Origin: Acidobacteriota bacterium
GTDB lineage: Bacteria > Acidobacteriota > Terriglobia > Bryobacterales > Bryobacteraceae
NCBI GenBank assembly: GCA_017307505.1
Contig: JAFKEE010000066.1
Span: 1 to 45,027, forward strand
Length of the DNA: 45,027 bases
Reading direction: 5' to 3'
The number at the start of each line of letters is the position of its first letter. Position 1 is the first letter of the stretch. The translations under genes were made by a program, and so were the position numbers. Under the pieces are notes generated by a model that saw nothing but the letters and a program-made list of their open reading frames with translations, ran no database searches and had not been told where the DNA came from. Shown piece after piece: positions 1 through 8,734 of the stretch.

Positions 1-416
1 CTGATCCGCAGGTCGCGCTGCACCTGGGTGGTCAACCAGTCCAGCGCCTGCTTCCATTGCGCCGCATTCATGAAGGGCGTCTGGTTGAACGGCATGGCGC
101 AGACGTCCATCTGGCCAGACTGTACGACCTTGGTCAGTTGCTCGCGGCGCGCCGGGGCCGCGCCCTTCCACCAGTCATCCACCGTCAGCGTGGCTTCGCA
201 CGTCCAGTGGAAATGCGGATTCCGCATGCAGGTTTCGAGAGCGGCGTCCAGAAACCGTACCTGCAGATCGCGGCATACCGAAGGCATGTCGGTGTAGCCG
301 ACATCGGTATGCGAGTGATGAATGATGTCGATATGGCGGATGCCGCCGGCCGGTGCGGCCACGGCAGGTACGGCCGTTAATAAGGTGGACTTCAAGACAT
401 CTCTACGAGTTGGCAT
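1..416 (-). CDS. GH38-like glycoside hydrolase, Tat-exported (partial, N-terminus only)
   Basis: This reading frame starts at ATG 416-414 on the minus strand and runs off the left edge, so only about 138 N-terminal residues are visible. The first 25 residues look like a Tat signal: an early TRRDVLKS twin-arginine stretch followed by a hydrophobic run ending near AAPAGG. After it comes HHSHTDVGYTD (residues 33-43), which matches the HxHxD metal-binding signature of the GH38 alpha-mannosidase N-terminal domain. Residues H36 and D38 are the expected zinc ligands. The start codon lies 4 bp after the stop of the GH42 gene, so the two are probably cotranscribed and act together on exported or imported glycans. 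The substrate cannot be told from this fragment. Calling it a GH38 relative is fairly safe, but calling it an alpha-mannosidase is an inference. Confidence 0.8.
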   Translation of the reverse strand, partial: MPTRRDVLKSTLLTAVPAVAAPAGGIRHIDIIHHSHTDVGYTDMPSVCRDLQVRFLDAALETCMRNPHFHWTCEATLTVDDWWKGAAPARREQLTKVVQSGQMDVCAMPFNQTPFMNAAQWKQALDWLTTQVQRDLRI

Positions 417-420
417 AGTA

Positions 421-2478
421 TTAACGCTCTTCAGCGATGATCACGTCCCAGGCCGGCAAAGTGACGGACTGAGACTTGGCAACCGCCTTGCCGGTCAGCA
501 GATCGACGGCGCCGGAGTAAGGATAGGCAAAGCTCTGCGGAGAGCCGGAGTAATTGAAGTAGTAATGAATGGCGTGTCCGCTATTCCCCGTGCCATGCTT
601 CACATGGACGGCAGCAGGGAGCTGGCGGTCGGGGCTGTCTAATCCAGCCTGCTTGAGTACAGAATCGACCACCTTTTTCTGCAGTTCATCAGACAGCACA
701 GTGCCTTCGAAGGTGACTGAGCCGCGGCCGAACTCGTTGCGGGTGATGGCGGGATAGCGGCCGAAGAACGGGTGATCATAAGACGCCAGCCCCTTCGCCG
801 TGTCGAGCTCGATCATCTCGATCCAGGTCGACACCTGGTTCTGCTCGCCGGCCTGGAACGGATCGCCCTTCAACGCCAGCGGCTGCTTCAAGGAGGAGAA
901 TTCCTGGTAGTGGAAGCCGGCCGCTTCGCGCAGCGGACCCGGCGCCATCACCGGCCGGACCGTGTCGTACTCATCGGTGAATCCGCTCTTGAACGTCAAC
1001 AACAGGTGGCCGCCGTTCTTCGCGTACTCCGCCAGACGATTGAGCACGGTATCCGAGGCCACGTAGAGCGGCGGCACCACAATCACCTTGTAGCGCTGCA
1101 GGTCTTTGGTCTCGGGGGTGATGAAGTCCACGCCGACGTTCAGGCGGTACAGAGTCCTGTGCATCTGCTGCAGCAGGGTCATGTAGTCGTGCTTGTCGGA
1201 GAACGGCATGTAGCGGATGCCGTGATACGAGTCGGCTGAAAACAGGATCGCGACGTCCTGCTTCTTCTTCAGATTTACCAGTTTCGGCCCAATTTTCTGC
1301 AGCTCGTGCCCGACCTGGGAGAACTCCTTGTAGATCCGGTTGGGCTGCAGATCGTGCGACAGTACGCCTTTCCAATACGTCTCCTGGCCGTAGTGCAGCG
1401 AGTGCCAGTGCCAGTATTCGACCATGTTCGCGCCATCGGCCAGATGTCCATAGACATTCATCCGAAGCTGTCCGTCATAGGGCGGGAACTGGCCTTTCGA
1501 GTCCCAGCCGATGGTCTGCGCGTTGGTCTCGGTCACCAGGAAGTTGGCGTCTTTCACGGAACGCGCGACGTCGTCGGTCAGCGTGGCCGTCTGGAAGTCG
1601 AGTTCGTCCTGCACGCTGTAGTAGGGATTCGTCGCCGCGATGTCAAGGCTGCGGGCAATGGCCCACTGGTCGATGTCGGTGTGGACGCCGCCGCTGAAGT
1701 CCTGCGTGACGAACTGGCCCGGGCGCTTGTATTCGTTGACGATGCGCGCCTGCCAGTCGAGGAAGTCCGTCACGCGCGTCCGCTGATACCGCTCAAACTC
1801 CACTTTGTACCCAGGATTCAGGATGCCGTCGCGCGGCGGCAGTTCGTCCCAGCCCTGCACCAACTGGCCCCAGTAGACCAGGCCCCACACTTTGTTCAGT
1901 TCCTGAGTTGATCCGAACTTCTTCTTCAAGTAATCGACGAACCCCTTCTGCACCACCGGTCCGGCCGACTGGTAATAGGACGTTTCGTTATCCACCTGGT
2001 AGCCAATGATCGACGGATGGTCCTTGTAGTGGGCCATGATCTGCCGGATCACCCGCTCGCAATAGAAGCGATAGGTGGGATGGGAGATATCCATGTTCTG
2101 GCGGATGCCGTAGGTCGACTTCGACCCATCCAGGTGCACCGCCATGATCTCGGGGTGCTTGGCGTACAACCACGGGGGAATGGAGTAGGTGGGCGTGCCC
2201 ATGATCACCTTGATGCCTGCCTTGTGCAAAGCGTCAAGAATGCGGTCCATCCACGCAAATTCGAACTGCCCCTCCTTCGGCTCCCAACTGGTCCAGGTGG
2301 ATTCACCCAACCGCACCACCGTGAGACCGGCCTGCTTCATCAACTCGATATCCTTGTCGAGCCGGTCGGACGGCATGTACTCGTGGTAGTAGGCGGCGCC
2401 GTAAAGCACGGTCGGCATCTTGGGCGGCTGAGCCAGCGCCAGCGACAGGGAGGCGAGTAGAATAGCGATTTGCTTCAC
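421..2478 (-). CDS. Beta-galactosidase, glycoside hydrolase family 42, secreted
   Basis: A 685-residue protein with a short Sec signal peptide (about residues 1-16, ending LALAQ). The N-terminal TIM barrel opens with the typical GH42 stretch (YGAAYYHEYMP, then the LGESTW and PPWLYAKHPE region). The expected retaining-mechanism catalytic pair is present: N164-E165 in YQVDNET as acid/base, and E317 in LVTETNAQ as nucleophile. The C-terminal part (about 400-610) fits the trimerisation domain of the family and is followed by a small beta domain. The length is normal for GH42, which removes terminal beta-galactosides. Export is less usual than cytoplasmic location and suggests action on plant or microbial galactans in the periplasm. 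The gene precedes the GH38-like gene by 4 bp. It is divergent from the CobW-type GTPase with only 18 bp between start codons. Confidence 0.93.
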   Translation of the reverse strand: MKQIAILLASLSLALAQPPKMPTVLYGAAYYHEYMPSDRLDKDIELMKQAGLTVVRLGESTWTSWEPKEGQFEFAWMDRILDALHKAGIKVIMGTPTYSIPPWLYAKHPEIMAVHLDGSKSTYGIRQNMDISHPTYRFYCERVIRQIMAHYKDHPSIIGYQVDNETSYYQSAGPVVQKGFVDYLKKKFGSTQELNKVWGLVYWGQLVQGWDELPPRDGILNPGYKVEFERYQRTRVTDFLDWQARIVNEYKRPGQFVTQDFSGGVHTDIDQWAIARSLDIAATNPYYSVQDELDFQTATLTDDVARSVKDANFLVTETNAQTIGWDSKGQFPPYDGQLRMNVYGHLADGANMVEYWHWHSLHYGQETYWKGVLSHDLQPNRIYKEFSQVGHELQKIGPKLVNLKKKQDVAILFSADSYHGIRYMPFSDKHDYMTLLQQMHRTLYRLNVGVDFITPETKDLQRYKVIVVPPLYVASDTVLNRLAEYAKNGGHLLLTFKSGFTDEYDTVRPVMAPGPLREAAGFHYQEFSSLKQPLALKGDPFQAGEQNQVSTWIEMIELDTAKGLASYDHPFFGRYPAITRNEFGRGSVTFEGTVLSDELQKKVVDSVLKQAGLDSPDRQLPAAVHVKHGTGNSGHAIHYYFNYSGSPQSFAYPYSGAVDLLTGKAVAKSQSVTLPAWDVIIAEER

Positions 2479-2496
2479 GCTGGGGATTTTAACACC

Positions 2497-3585
2497 ATGG
2501 AGTCCGGTTTCGAAGCCAAATCCAAGCGTCCGGTTCTCGTCCTGGTGGGCGGGTTCCTGGGTGCGGGCAAAACGACCCTACTGCTCAAAGCGGCGGACAC
2601 TCTCGGAAGATCGGGACTCCGCTGCGCACTCATCACCAACGACCAGGGCGGCGCCCTGGTGGACACCGAGTTCGCCGGGGTCCAGGGCGTGGAAACAGGC
2701 GAAGTCACCGGCGGCTGTTTCTGTTGCCGGCTCACGGATCTGATCGATGCCGCCGCGGCCCTAGCCGCTCACCAACCGGACGTCATCTTCGCCGAGCCGG
2801 TGGGCAGTTGCATCGACATCTCGGCGACCATCCTCCAGCCGCTGAAAGCCTACTACGCCGATCAGTTTCAACTGGCACCCTTCACGGTATTGGCCGATCC
2901 GGATGAGTACGTGCGGATGCAGGCCGGCGACGCTGATCCGGACCTCGCCTATCTCTATCGCTATCAACTGGATGAAGCCGACATCCTGTGCTTCAGCAAG
3001 GCCGATCTCTGCACAGTCATGCCCGCCGGCGCTAACTTCCACCTCAGCGCCAGAACCGGCCAGCAAATTGACGCCTGGCTGGACGCCGTCCTGCATCAGC
3101 AACGGCCTGCGGGCGGGCAGCTGCTTCAGGGCGTGGACTACGCGCGCTATGCCGAAGCGGAGGCCGCTCTGGGCTGGCTGAACTGGCGTGGGGAGATCCG
3201 GCTGAAGAAAGCACTAAGTCCCGCCCTACTGGCAGGACCCATACTGGATGAGATCGATTCGGAGTTGAGCGCGGCCGGCATCCAGATCGCGCACCTGAAG
3301 GTATTGGATCGAGCCTCGACCGGCTATGTGAAGGCGAGTGTCACCCGAAATGGCGAGGAGCCCGGGGTGGATGGAGACTTGACGGCTTCGTTTGCCCTGG
3401 AACACACACTAACGCTCAATCTGCGAGCCACCGGGGATCCGGCGGTCATGGAGAGAATTGTCAGGACCGCCACCGGCCGGGCCGGTTCCTGGAGGAACGA
3501 GCACCTGCAGGCATTCCGGCCCTCGCCGCCCAAGCCGGAGCGGCGATTGGACCACATTGTGGCAGAATCCGGCCACACCAGCTAA
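2497..3585 (+). CDS. G3E-family (COG0523/CobW-like) metallochaperone GTPase
   Basis: A 362-residue protein when started at ATG 2497. An upstream in-frame TTG at 2470 exists but would overlap the divergent gene. It carries a Walker A GFLGAGKT (residues 19-26), the family-defining metal-binding motif GGCFCC (C74, C76, C77), an EPVGSC switch region and a SKAD base-recognition motif. A CobW C-terminal-like region follows (about 200-330). Members of this family use GTP hydrolysis to deliver Zn, Co, Ni or Fe to client proteins. The neighbours here (secreted glycosidases) do not identify the metal or the client. The C-terminal tail is divergent and lacks the His-rich stretch of some zinc chaperones. 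A strong hairpin follows the stop codon. Confidence 0.88.
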   Translation: MESGFEAKSKRPVLVLVGGFLGAGKTTLLLKAADTLGRSGLRCALITNDQGGALVDTEFAGVQGVETGEVTGGCFCCRLTDLIDAAAALAAHQPDVIFAEPVGSCIDISATILQPLKAYYADQFQLAPFTVLADPDEYVRMQAGDADPDLAYLYRYQLDEADILCFSKADLCTVMPAGANFHLSARTGQQIDAWLDAVLHQQRPAGGQLLQGVDYARYAEAEAALGWLNWRGEIRLKKALSPALLAGPILDEIDSELSAAGIQIAHLKVLDRASTGYVKASVTRNGEEPGVDGDLTASFALEHTLTLNLRATGDPAVMERIVRTATGRAGSWRNEHLQAFRPSPPKPERRLDHIVAESGHTS

Positions 3586-3590
3586 CGGGC

Positions 3591-3623
3591 GTTCGGCCAG
3601 CGGGCGTCCACCGCTGGCCGAAC
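3591..3623. terminator. Bidirectional hairpin terminator
   Basis: A perfect 12-bp inverted repeat (GTTCGGCCAGCG at 3591-3602 with CGCTGGCCGAAC at 3612-3623) encloses a 9-nt loop. It sits between the convergent ends of the GTPase gene (3585) and the secreted protein gene (3636). A short TTGTTC tail follows on the plus strand. Position and symmetry fit a shared terminator. Confidence 0.7.
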
Positions 3624-3635
3624 TTGTTCATCGCT

Positions 3636-4466
3636 CTATGGATAGGTGACCGGGATGGAAGTAAACGCCGTCCCGTTAAAGCGCAGCCCCAGCACCGAGA
3701 CTGCCCCATTGGCGACAGAGAATCGCGCATAGCCGCGGCGGGCGGTCACGCCGGCCAGTCCCGGCAGATCCCGCAAAGCAAACGCGGTCTTGCCGTGCGC
3801 CGCCAGATCGAAACTGCTGGTGCCGATCACGGAACCGTCGTCGGCGTAAACCGTGACGGAGACCGTCGTTGCCGAACCACTGGGATTCACGGCGGCCACA
3901 CCGGTGACAAAATTCGTTTCGTCCCAGGTCAGGTTGGCTACCTGTTTTGTTTCGTCGCTGAGGGGGGAGACTGCCTCCTGATCGGGCACGCCGGAAACCG
4001 ACTGGCGGAAGACGCCATAGCCGCTGACGCCAGGAGGCAGAATTGCCTCAGCCCAGCCTTGCAGCAGGCCGCCGGTGTTGGGAGCTTCGAGAATGGTGGT
4101 CCCGTTCGCGTTCAGGGTGACGCTCTGGCTCGAAACGGGGCCCAGACCCGACAGCGGCACCGTCAGAGGCGAGCCATCGCCCGAGTAGAAATTCACCGTC
4201 ACGGTCGTCGGAGAGTTGGTGTTGTTCGAGAAGTACATCGCCGTATACCACCCGCCGCCGAAGGCCAACTGCGGCAGGACCATGCCCGTGGAACCGGGCA
4301 CTGTATCGGCTAAAGCCAGGCCGGAAGCCAGTTCGGAGTCGAACAGCATGGAGATCGGCTCGGTCTCATTCCCGCCGTCACGGGCCGCGCCTGCGGGCAC
4401 AGCCCCCCAAGCGGCGCACGAGAGTCCAATCGCCAATGTTGTCACCCAGCAAAGTTTGAATCGCAT
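3636..4466 (-). CDS. Secreted protein with two beta-sandwich-like repeats, function unknown
   Basis: About 276 residues from ATG 4466-4464. A longer TTG-started version to 4514 is possible but would place non-signal sequence before the signal peptide. The start MRFKLCWVTTLAIGLSCAAWGA is a clear Sec signal peptide. The mature part holds two related segments. The first is around LAFGGGWYTAMYFSNNTNSP with VTVNFYSGDGSPLTVPL. The second is around NFVTGVAAVNPSGSATTVSVTVYADDGSVIG. Both pair a field of small and aromatic residues with an 'xDDGSxxxxxxxxL' turn, as in fibronectin- or invasin-like extracellular folds. From memory, similar secreted proteins are common in Solibacter-type acidobacteria, with no assigned role. 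It lies 49 bp downstream of the polymerase gene 4516-6273 on the same strand. Confidence 0.7.
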   Translation of the reverse strand: MRFKLCWVTTLAIGLSCAAWGAVPAGAARDGGNETEPISMLFDSELASGLALADTVPGSTGMVLPQLAFGGGWYTAMYFSNNTNSPTTVTVNFYSGDGSPLTVPLSGLGPVSSQSVTLNANGTTILEAPNTGGLLQGWAEAILPPGVSGYGVFRQSVSGVPDQEAVSPLSDETKQVANLTWDETNFVTGVAAVNPSGSATTVSVTVYADDGSVIGTSSFDLAAHGKTAFALRDLPGLAGVTARRGYARFSVANGAVSVLGLRFNGTAFTSIPVTYP

Positions 4467-4515
4467 CGTATATGCCCCCAGGCTCCATCCAGAATCGAAA
4501 TACAGCGAAAACAAG

Positions 4516-6273
4516 CTAGTACGGCGTCTGTCCCAAACGAATGCGGTCTCTAGTCAGAGTTACTTCCGGATGCTTGCCGCCGTCGAGTTCCACGGCCCGG
4601 TCCGCTTCCCGGTTTGCCTCCTCGAACTGTCCCCGTCCGGCCAGCAACCGGGCCAGCATCCAGTGCGGTTTGAACCACTGAGGGGAGGAATCGATGGCGG
4701 CGCGCAGATCTGCCTCCACGGCCCTGGCGTCGTTGGATGCCGAATGAAGCGCTGCCAGGTTGTAGAGGGCATTGGACCGATCTTCCGGTCCGGAGGCCGC
4801 CTGGCCCCCCGCGACGAGGGCCTCCGGCAGACTCCGGGCCGCCGTGAAGCGGCGGGAGAAGTACAGATCCGGCTGGCCGCCCAATTGGGCTGTCTCGCCG
4901 GCAGCCAGGTACTGCGCCACGGCCTCGCTGATCCGGCCGGCGTCCAGCGCAGTTTTCGCCTGCTGAAATCTGTAGTCAGCCAGCATGACACGCATCCCTG
5001 CGAGGATCAGACACGCGCCCAGGACCGCCGGAACAAGTTTCCACACAAAATTTCCAGGATTCTTTTCGTGCAGGTTGGATTCCGGCAGAAGCGCAGCGAG
5101 GAGAACAAAAAAAGCCAGGGCGGTAGGCAAGGTAAAACTGGTGAACTGCAGGCTCACGAGGACGGCGGCGAGTCCGGCCGTCAGCTCCGGATTCGTGCGG
5201 GGCGACCGCAGGGCCAAGCCACACAAACCGATGAGGATCAGCAGCCCAAGGAGGCCCTGGGCGGTAAGGGTATCCAACAGGATGTTATGCGGCGACTCGT
5301 GATAGAAGTCGGGATAGGCGCGAGCCAGTTCCGCCGACTGATAGCGCGGAAACACCGCCCCGAACAGGTCGAGCCCGGCGCCCAGTAGGGCGTGATCCTG
5401 GGCCAGGTGGAGAGAATCGCGCCAAAGCAACAGGCGGGCCCCGCCCTTCACGTCGTCGGCCGACCACTTCGCTCGTGCCACCAGCTTCGCCCCGGCAGGA
5501 CTCAGCAGGAGCAGTCCGAGAGCCGCAACGACGCCGGCAGAGAACAGGCCCAGGGCGCGGAGTGACGGCCGTCGTAGAAGGACCAGACAAAGCGCGCCGG
5601 CCGCCAGTCCCAGCAGGGCCGCGCGAGTCCCGCTGAGCAGAATCGCCAGGGGCATCAGGATGAGGGCACACCAGGCGAGCCTGCGGTTCGTTTGATACAG
5701 CGTCAGGGCGGCGGCGAGTGCGAATAGAAGGTAAGTAGCAAAGTAGCCGGCATGACCCAGCGTGGAAGGGGGCCGCACAATCTGATAAATCCCCTCACCC
5801 GACAGGTATGAGGCCGGCGGCAGCAGAGGATCCCAACCAAGATACTGGGCGATTCCATAAGCAGCCATGACGCAGCCGGAGAGGGCAACAGCCTGGAGCG
5901 AACGCTGCAGGATTTTCCGGTTGGCGGCGCAGTGCGCAGCGGCCAGCAACACGAAGAGGACGAGCGCCGTTTGTGACAGCAGGCCGAAGCGGCGCCAGTT
6001 GCCGCCGCCCACGGAGAACCATGGGTGGGCGGTCATCACCGTGGAAAGCAACAGCGAAACAAGCTGCGCGCCCAGCAGGCCGATGAACCAGCGGCCGGTT
6101 CTGCCATGCCAGAGGGAGAGCACGGCCCGGCGATTGTCCTCAAACCAGAAAAGCGCGATTCCGGCGCCAAATAGTAGTACCGCGACCTTCGGCGCGATGT
6201 CATAGTAAAAAACAACATTGGGCAGAATCAGGAGGGGCAGTAGAGCGAGGGTGACTGGAAGCAGGATCCCCAT
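4516..6273 (-). CDS. O-antigen ligase/polymerase (Wzy/WaaL-like) membrane protein with C-terminal TPR
   Basis: A 585-residue multi-pass membrane protein with about a dozen hydrophobic segments across residues 1-415. The Wzy_C signature region is visible: SGTRAA (214-219) after a membrane helix, GGARLLLWRDS in the large periplasmic loop (277-287) and HESPHN (325-330) before the next helix. Residues from about 425 onward form a soluble TPR-like tail (helical repeats with Ala-rich A/B helices and SPQWFKPHWMLARLLAGRG), as in TPR-bearing ligases. Such proteins polymerise or transfer lipid-linked glycans at the outer face of the inner membrane. The gene is divergent from the chain-length protein (24 bp apart). 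A second ligase-like gene lies at 7352, so one may polymerise and the other may ligate glycan to an acceptor. Confidence 0.85.
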   Translation of the reverse strand: MGILLPVTLALLPLLILPNVVFYYDIAPKVAVLLFGAGIALFWFEDNRRAVLSLWHGRTGRWFIGLLGAQLVSLLLSTVMTAHPWFSVGGGNWRRFGLLSQTALVLFVLLAAAHCAANRKILQRSLQAVALSGCVMAAYGIAQYLGWDPLLPPASYLSGEGIYQIVRPPSTLGHAGYFATYLLFALAAALTLYQTNRRLAWCALILMPLAILLSGTRAALLGLAAGALCLVLLRRPSLRALGLFSAGVVAALGLLLLSPAGAKLVARAKWSADDVKGGARLLLWRDSLHLAQDHALLGAGLDLFGAVFPRYQSAELARAYPDFYHESPHNILLDTLTAQGLLGLLILIGLCGLALRSPRTNPELTAGLAAVLVSLQFTSFTLPTALAFFVLLAALLPESNLHEKNPGNFVWKLVPAVLGACLILAGMRVMLADYRFQQAKTALDAGRISEAVAQYLAAGETAQLGGQPDLYFSRRFTAARSLPEALVAGGQAASGPEDRSNALYNLAALHSASNDARAVEADLRAAIDSSPQWFKPHWMLARLLAGRGQFEEANREADRAVELDGGKHPEVTLTRDRIRLGQTPY

Positions 6274-6297
6274 TCACGATCTACACTAGCAGGGGCC

Positions 6298-7368
6298 ATG
6301 ACGGATTCGTTCGATGCGTACGAATATTTTCAATATTTAAAGCGAAAGTGGTGGTATTCCGCACTCGCCTGCGGAACCGCGGCCACGCTTGCGCTGCTGG
6401 GCTGCGCGCTAATGACGAAACAGTATTCGGCGACAGCCAGCATCCTGATCGATCCGCCCCCCTCGAGTGATGTGAGAACGGCGGTCGCGGTGAGTCCCGT
6501 GTATCTGGAATCGCTGCGCACCTACGAGCACTTCGCCGGCAGCGACAGCCTGTTCCAGAAGGCAGTGGAGCAATTCCACCTGACCGCGGCTGAACCGACG
6601 GAGCCAATGGAACGGCTGAAGAAACGAGTATTGAAGGTCTCGAAACTGCGCGACACAAAGATCCTCGAAATTACGGTGACCCTGCCCGACCCCCGGCAGG
6701 CCGCAGCCCTGGCCGGCTTTCTCGCCGCACAGACCGCGGCCCTGAGCCAATCCGTAGGACGCGCCGGCGATCAGGACCTGATCTCGCACACCGAGCAGCA
6801 GTTGCAGGCCGAAGAGAAAAGGATGGGTGAGTTAAACACAGCGCTGCAAACCCTGGAAGCGGGCCATTCCGACAGCGCGGAACGCTACAAACTGGAGAAC
6901 CTGATTGATTCGCAGGCCGGCGTGGATCGCGAACTGATGCGGGGCCAGGCCGATCTGGCCGAGCATCGCGAAGACGGCCTGCAGCGGCGGGTGTCCGAAC
7001 TGCAGAAGCAAAGCGCGGCGTTGAAGACGCAGGTGGCCGAAGCGGAAGCGATGCTCGCCCGAACGGCGTCAAGGCGCGATGTGCTGGAAGCGGACATCGC
7101 CACGGCGGTGCGGGAACGGGACGCCTTGCGATCCCGCGCGCGCGAACTGCGCGCCAGCATGGGGACGCGCGGAGAACGGCTGAGCGTCATCGACTCCGGT
7201 GTCGTCCCGCAGAGGCCAAGCTCTCCCCGGACCTCGTTGATTGTTTTGTCGGCCTCGCTGCTCTCGTTCGTAGCTTCCCTCGTGTACCTGAGTGCCGGCT
7301 ACAGCATGGCTCATCTGCGTGGACGAAACACGCGTTTCTCTCAGCTCGAACATGAACGCAAGTATTGA
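6298..7368 (+). CDS. Wzz/GumC-type polysaccharide chain-length determinant
   Basis: A 356-residue protein with the architecture of polysaccharide co-polymerases. It has a short cytoplasmic N-terminus (SFDAYEYFQYLKRKWW), a first membrane helix near residues 20-40 and a long periplasmic region with coiled-coil content (about 170-270, rich in E, Q, A and R). The proline-rich PQRPSSPR motif comes just before a second helix (about 310-332). It lacks the C-terminal tyrosine-kinase (BY-kinase) domain of Wzc, so it is the kinase-free type. It sets polymer length together with a Wzy polymerase. The next gene starts inside its 3' end (17-nt overlap), so they are translationally linked. Confidence 0.85.
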   Translation: MTDSFDAYEYFQYLKRKWWYSALACGTAATLALLGCALMTKQYSATASILIDPPPSSDVRTAVAVSPVYLESLRTYEHFAGSDSLFQKAVEQFHLTAAEPTEPMERLKKRVLKVSKLRDTKILEITVTLPDPRQAAALAGFLAAQTAALSQSVGRAGDQDLISHTEQQLQAEEKRMGELNTALQTLEAGHSDSAERYKLENLIDSQAGVDRELMRGQADLAEHREDGLQRRVSELQKQSAALKTQVAEAEAMLARTASRRDVLEADIATAVRERDALRSRARELRASMGTRGERLSVIDSGVVPQRPSSPRTSLIVLSASLLSFVASLVYLSAGYSMAHLRGRNTRFSQLEHERKY

Positions 7369-8734
7369 TCGGCGTGAACACAATCCGCTGGTCCCGTTGC
7401 TGCTGGGCAGCGGCGCGGCGGCCATTGCATTTCTGCCTTCCGGCGCCGCACAGGTTGTGGCCGCGGGCGCTTTGCTGGCCGCTCCGTGCCTTTGGTTCGT
7501 GCTGCTGAAGCCGGACCGCTGGCTGTCGCTGTTCTTTGCGGCGTGCCTGCTGGCGCCGCCGCTGCCGGTGGCCGCGGGCAACTCAGGTCCTCATGTTGCC
7601 CTGGGCCTTGCATGCTGCGGACTGCTGGTGGGGCTTCTGAGGGCCGGGGACTGGCAGCCCAGGTTTCACGCGGTGACCGTACGGCTGGGCCTGCTGTTTG
7701 CCGCGCTGCTGGGCAGCGTATCGTTCGCGTTGTTCTACTCCGGCGCCGGCGTGGCGGCGGGCAGCCTGGCGCGGGTCTGCCTGTTCGGCATCGGGTGCTA
7801 CGTGTTCGTGTTTACGGCCTGGGGCCCCGAACAGAGGCACCGCCGGTTGGCGGCACAACTCTTCTGGTTCGCCGCCGGGTCAGCGTTGTTCGCGTGTTTG
7901 GATTTCTACTTCCAATGGCCGGCTCCGGCCGGCTACGGACCACAGTTCATCTGGCTGGACTCCGGCGTCTTCCGCCGCGCGCAGGGTGTCTTCTACGAAG
8001 CCAGCACGCTGGGCAATCTGTGTGTCTTCTTCCTCACCATGTGCGCGGTGGCCCTGCTGCGCCCACGCGATGAGGGCCCCGTGCCGCGCCTGGCGATCGC
8101 CGGCGCCGCGCCCCTGCTGGCCACCGCACTGGTCCTCTCCTACTCCCGAGCCTCCCTGGTGACGCTGTGTGTCTCGGTGGGGACATTGTTCCTGCTCCAA
8201 AAGAAGGGCCTGCCCGTGCGGCGCTGGGGCTTCCTCGCGGCCGCCTCCATGGCGGCAGGTGGGACACTGGCCTTCCTTCTTTTCCCCGAGTTCGTGCGCG
8301 GTTACCTGGCCAGGATCGCGCTCTCCGTGCAGTTTCTCTTCTCGGCGACAAACGGAGTGCTCTCCGGCCGCGTGGAAAGTTGGCAGAGGCTGACCACGTT
8401 CCTGATAGAGCATCCCTGGCACCTGCTCTTCGGGGTCGGGTACAAAACCCTGCCGTACTCTGACGTGGCCGGCGCGCCACTGATTGCCGACAACATGTAT
8501 CTCAGCCTGTTGGCCGAGACCGGCTTCGTGGGTCTGCTCGCCTTTCTGGCCTTGAACATTGCCATTCTCCAGGCGGGCTGGCGGGCCCGGTCCAGTTTCT
8601 ATGGCGCCTGGATCTTCAGTTTCTGGACCGGCCAAACCATCCAGATGCTCTCGGGTGACCTGCTGACGTATTGGCGCGTGATCCCCATCTACTTCTGGGT
8701 ACTTGCCCAGACGATCCGGGTGGAACGCGAATGA
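7352..8734 (+). CDS. O-antigen ligase/polymerase-like membrane protein (second copy in locus)
   Basis: About 460 residues from ATG 7352. A GTG at 7292 would extend it deeper into the Wzz-like gene without adding recognisable sequence. It is highly hydrophobic, with about 11-12 predicted membrane segments. It carries a Wzy_C-like loop: SYSRASLV after a helix, then SGRVESWQRLTTFLIEHPWHLLFGVGY, then IADNMYLSLLAETGFVGLL. This organisation is shared by Wzy polymerases and WaaL-type ligases, and the two cannot be separated by sequence alone. Unlike the 4516-6273 protein it has no TPR tail. The stop codon overlaps the start of the glycosyltransferase gene as ATGA. It is probably the polymerase partner of the preceding chain-length protein. 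Confidence 0.82.
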   Translation: MNASIDRREHNPLVPLLLGSGAAAIAFLPSGAAQVVAAGALLAAPCLWFVLLKPDRWLSLFFAACLLAPPLPVAAGNSGPHVALGLACCGLLVGLLRAGDWQPRFHAVTVRLGLLFAALLGSVSFALFYSGAGVAAGSLARVCLFGIGCYVFVFTAWGPEQRHRRLAAQLFWFAAGSALFACLDFYFQWPAPAGYGPQFIWLDSGVFRRAQGVFYEASTLGNLCVFFLTMCAVALLRPRDEGPVPRLAIAGAAPLLATALVLSYSRASLVTLCVSVGTLFLLQKKGLPVRRWGFLAAASMAAGGTLAFLLFPEFVRGYLARIALSVQFLFSATNGVLSGRVESWQRLTTFLIEHPWHLLFGVGYKTLPYSDVAGAPLIADNMYLSLLAETGFVGLLAFLALNIAILQAGWRARSSFYGAWIFSFWTGQTIQMLSGDLLTYWRVIPIYFWVLAQTIRVERE

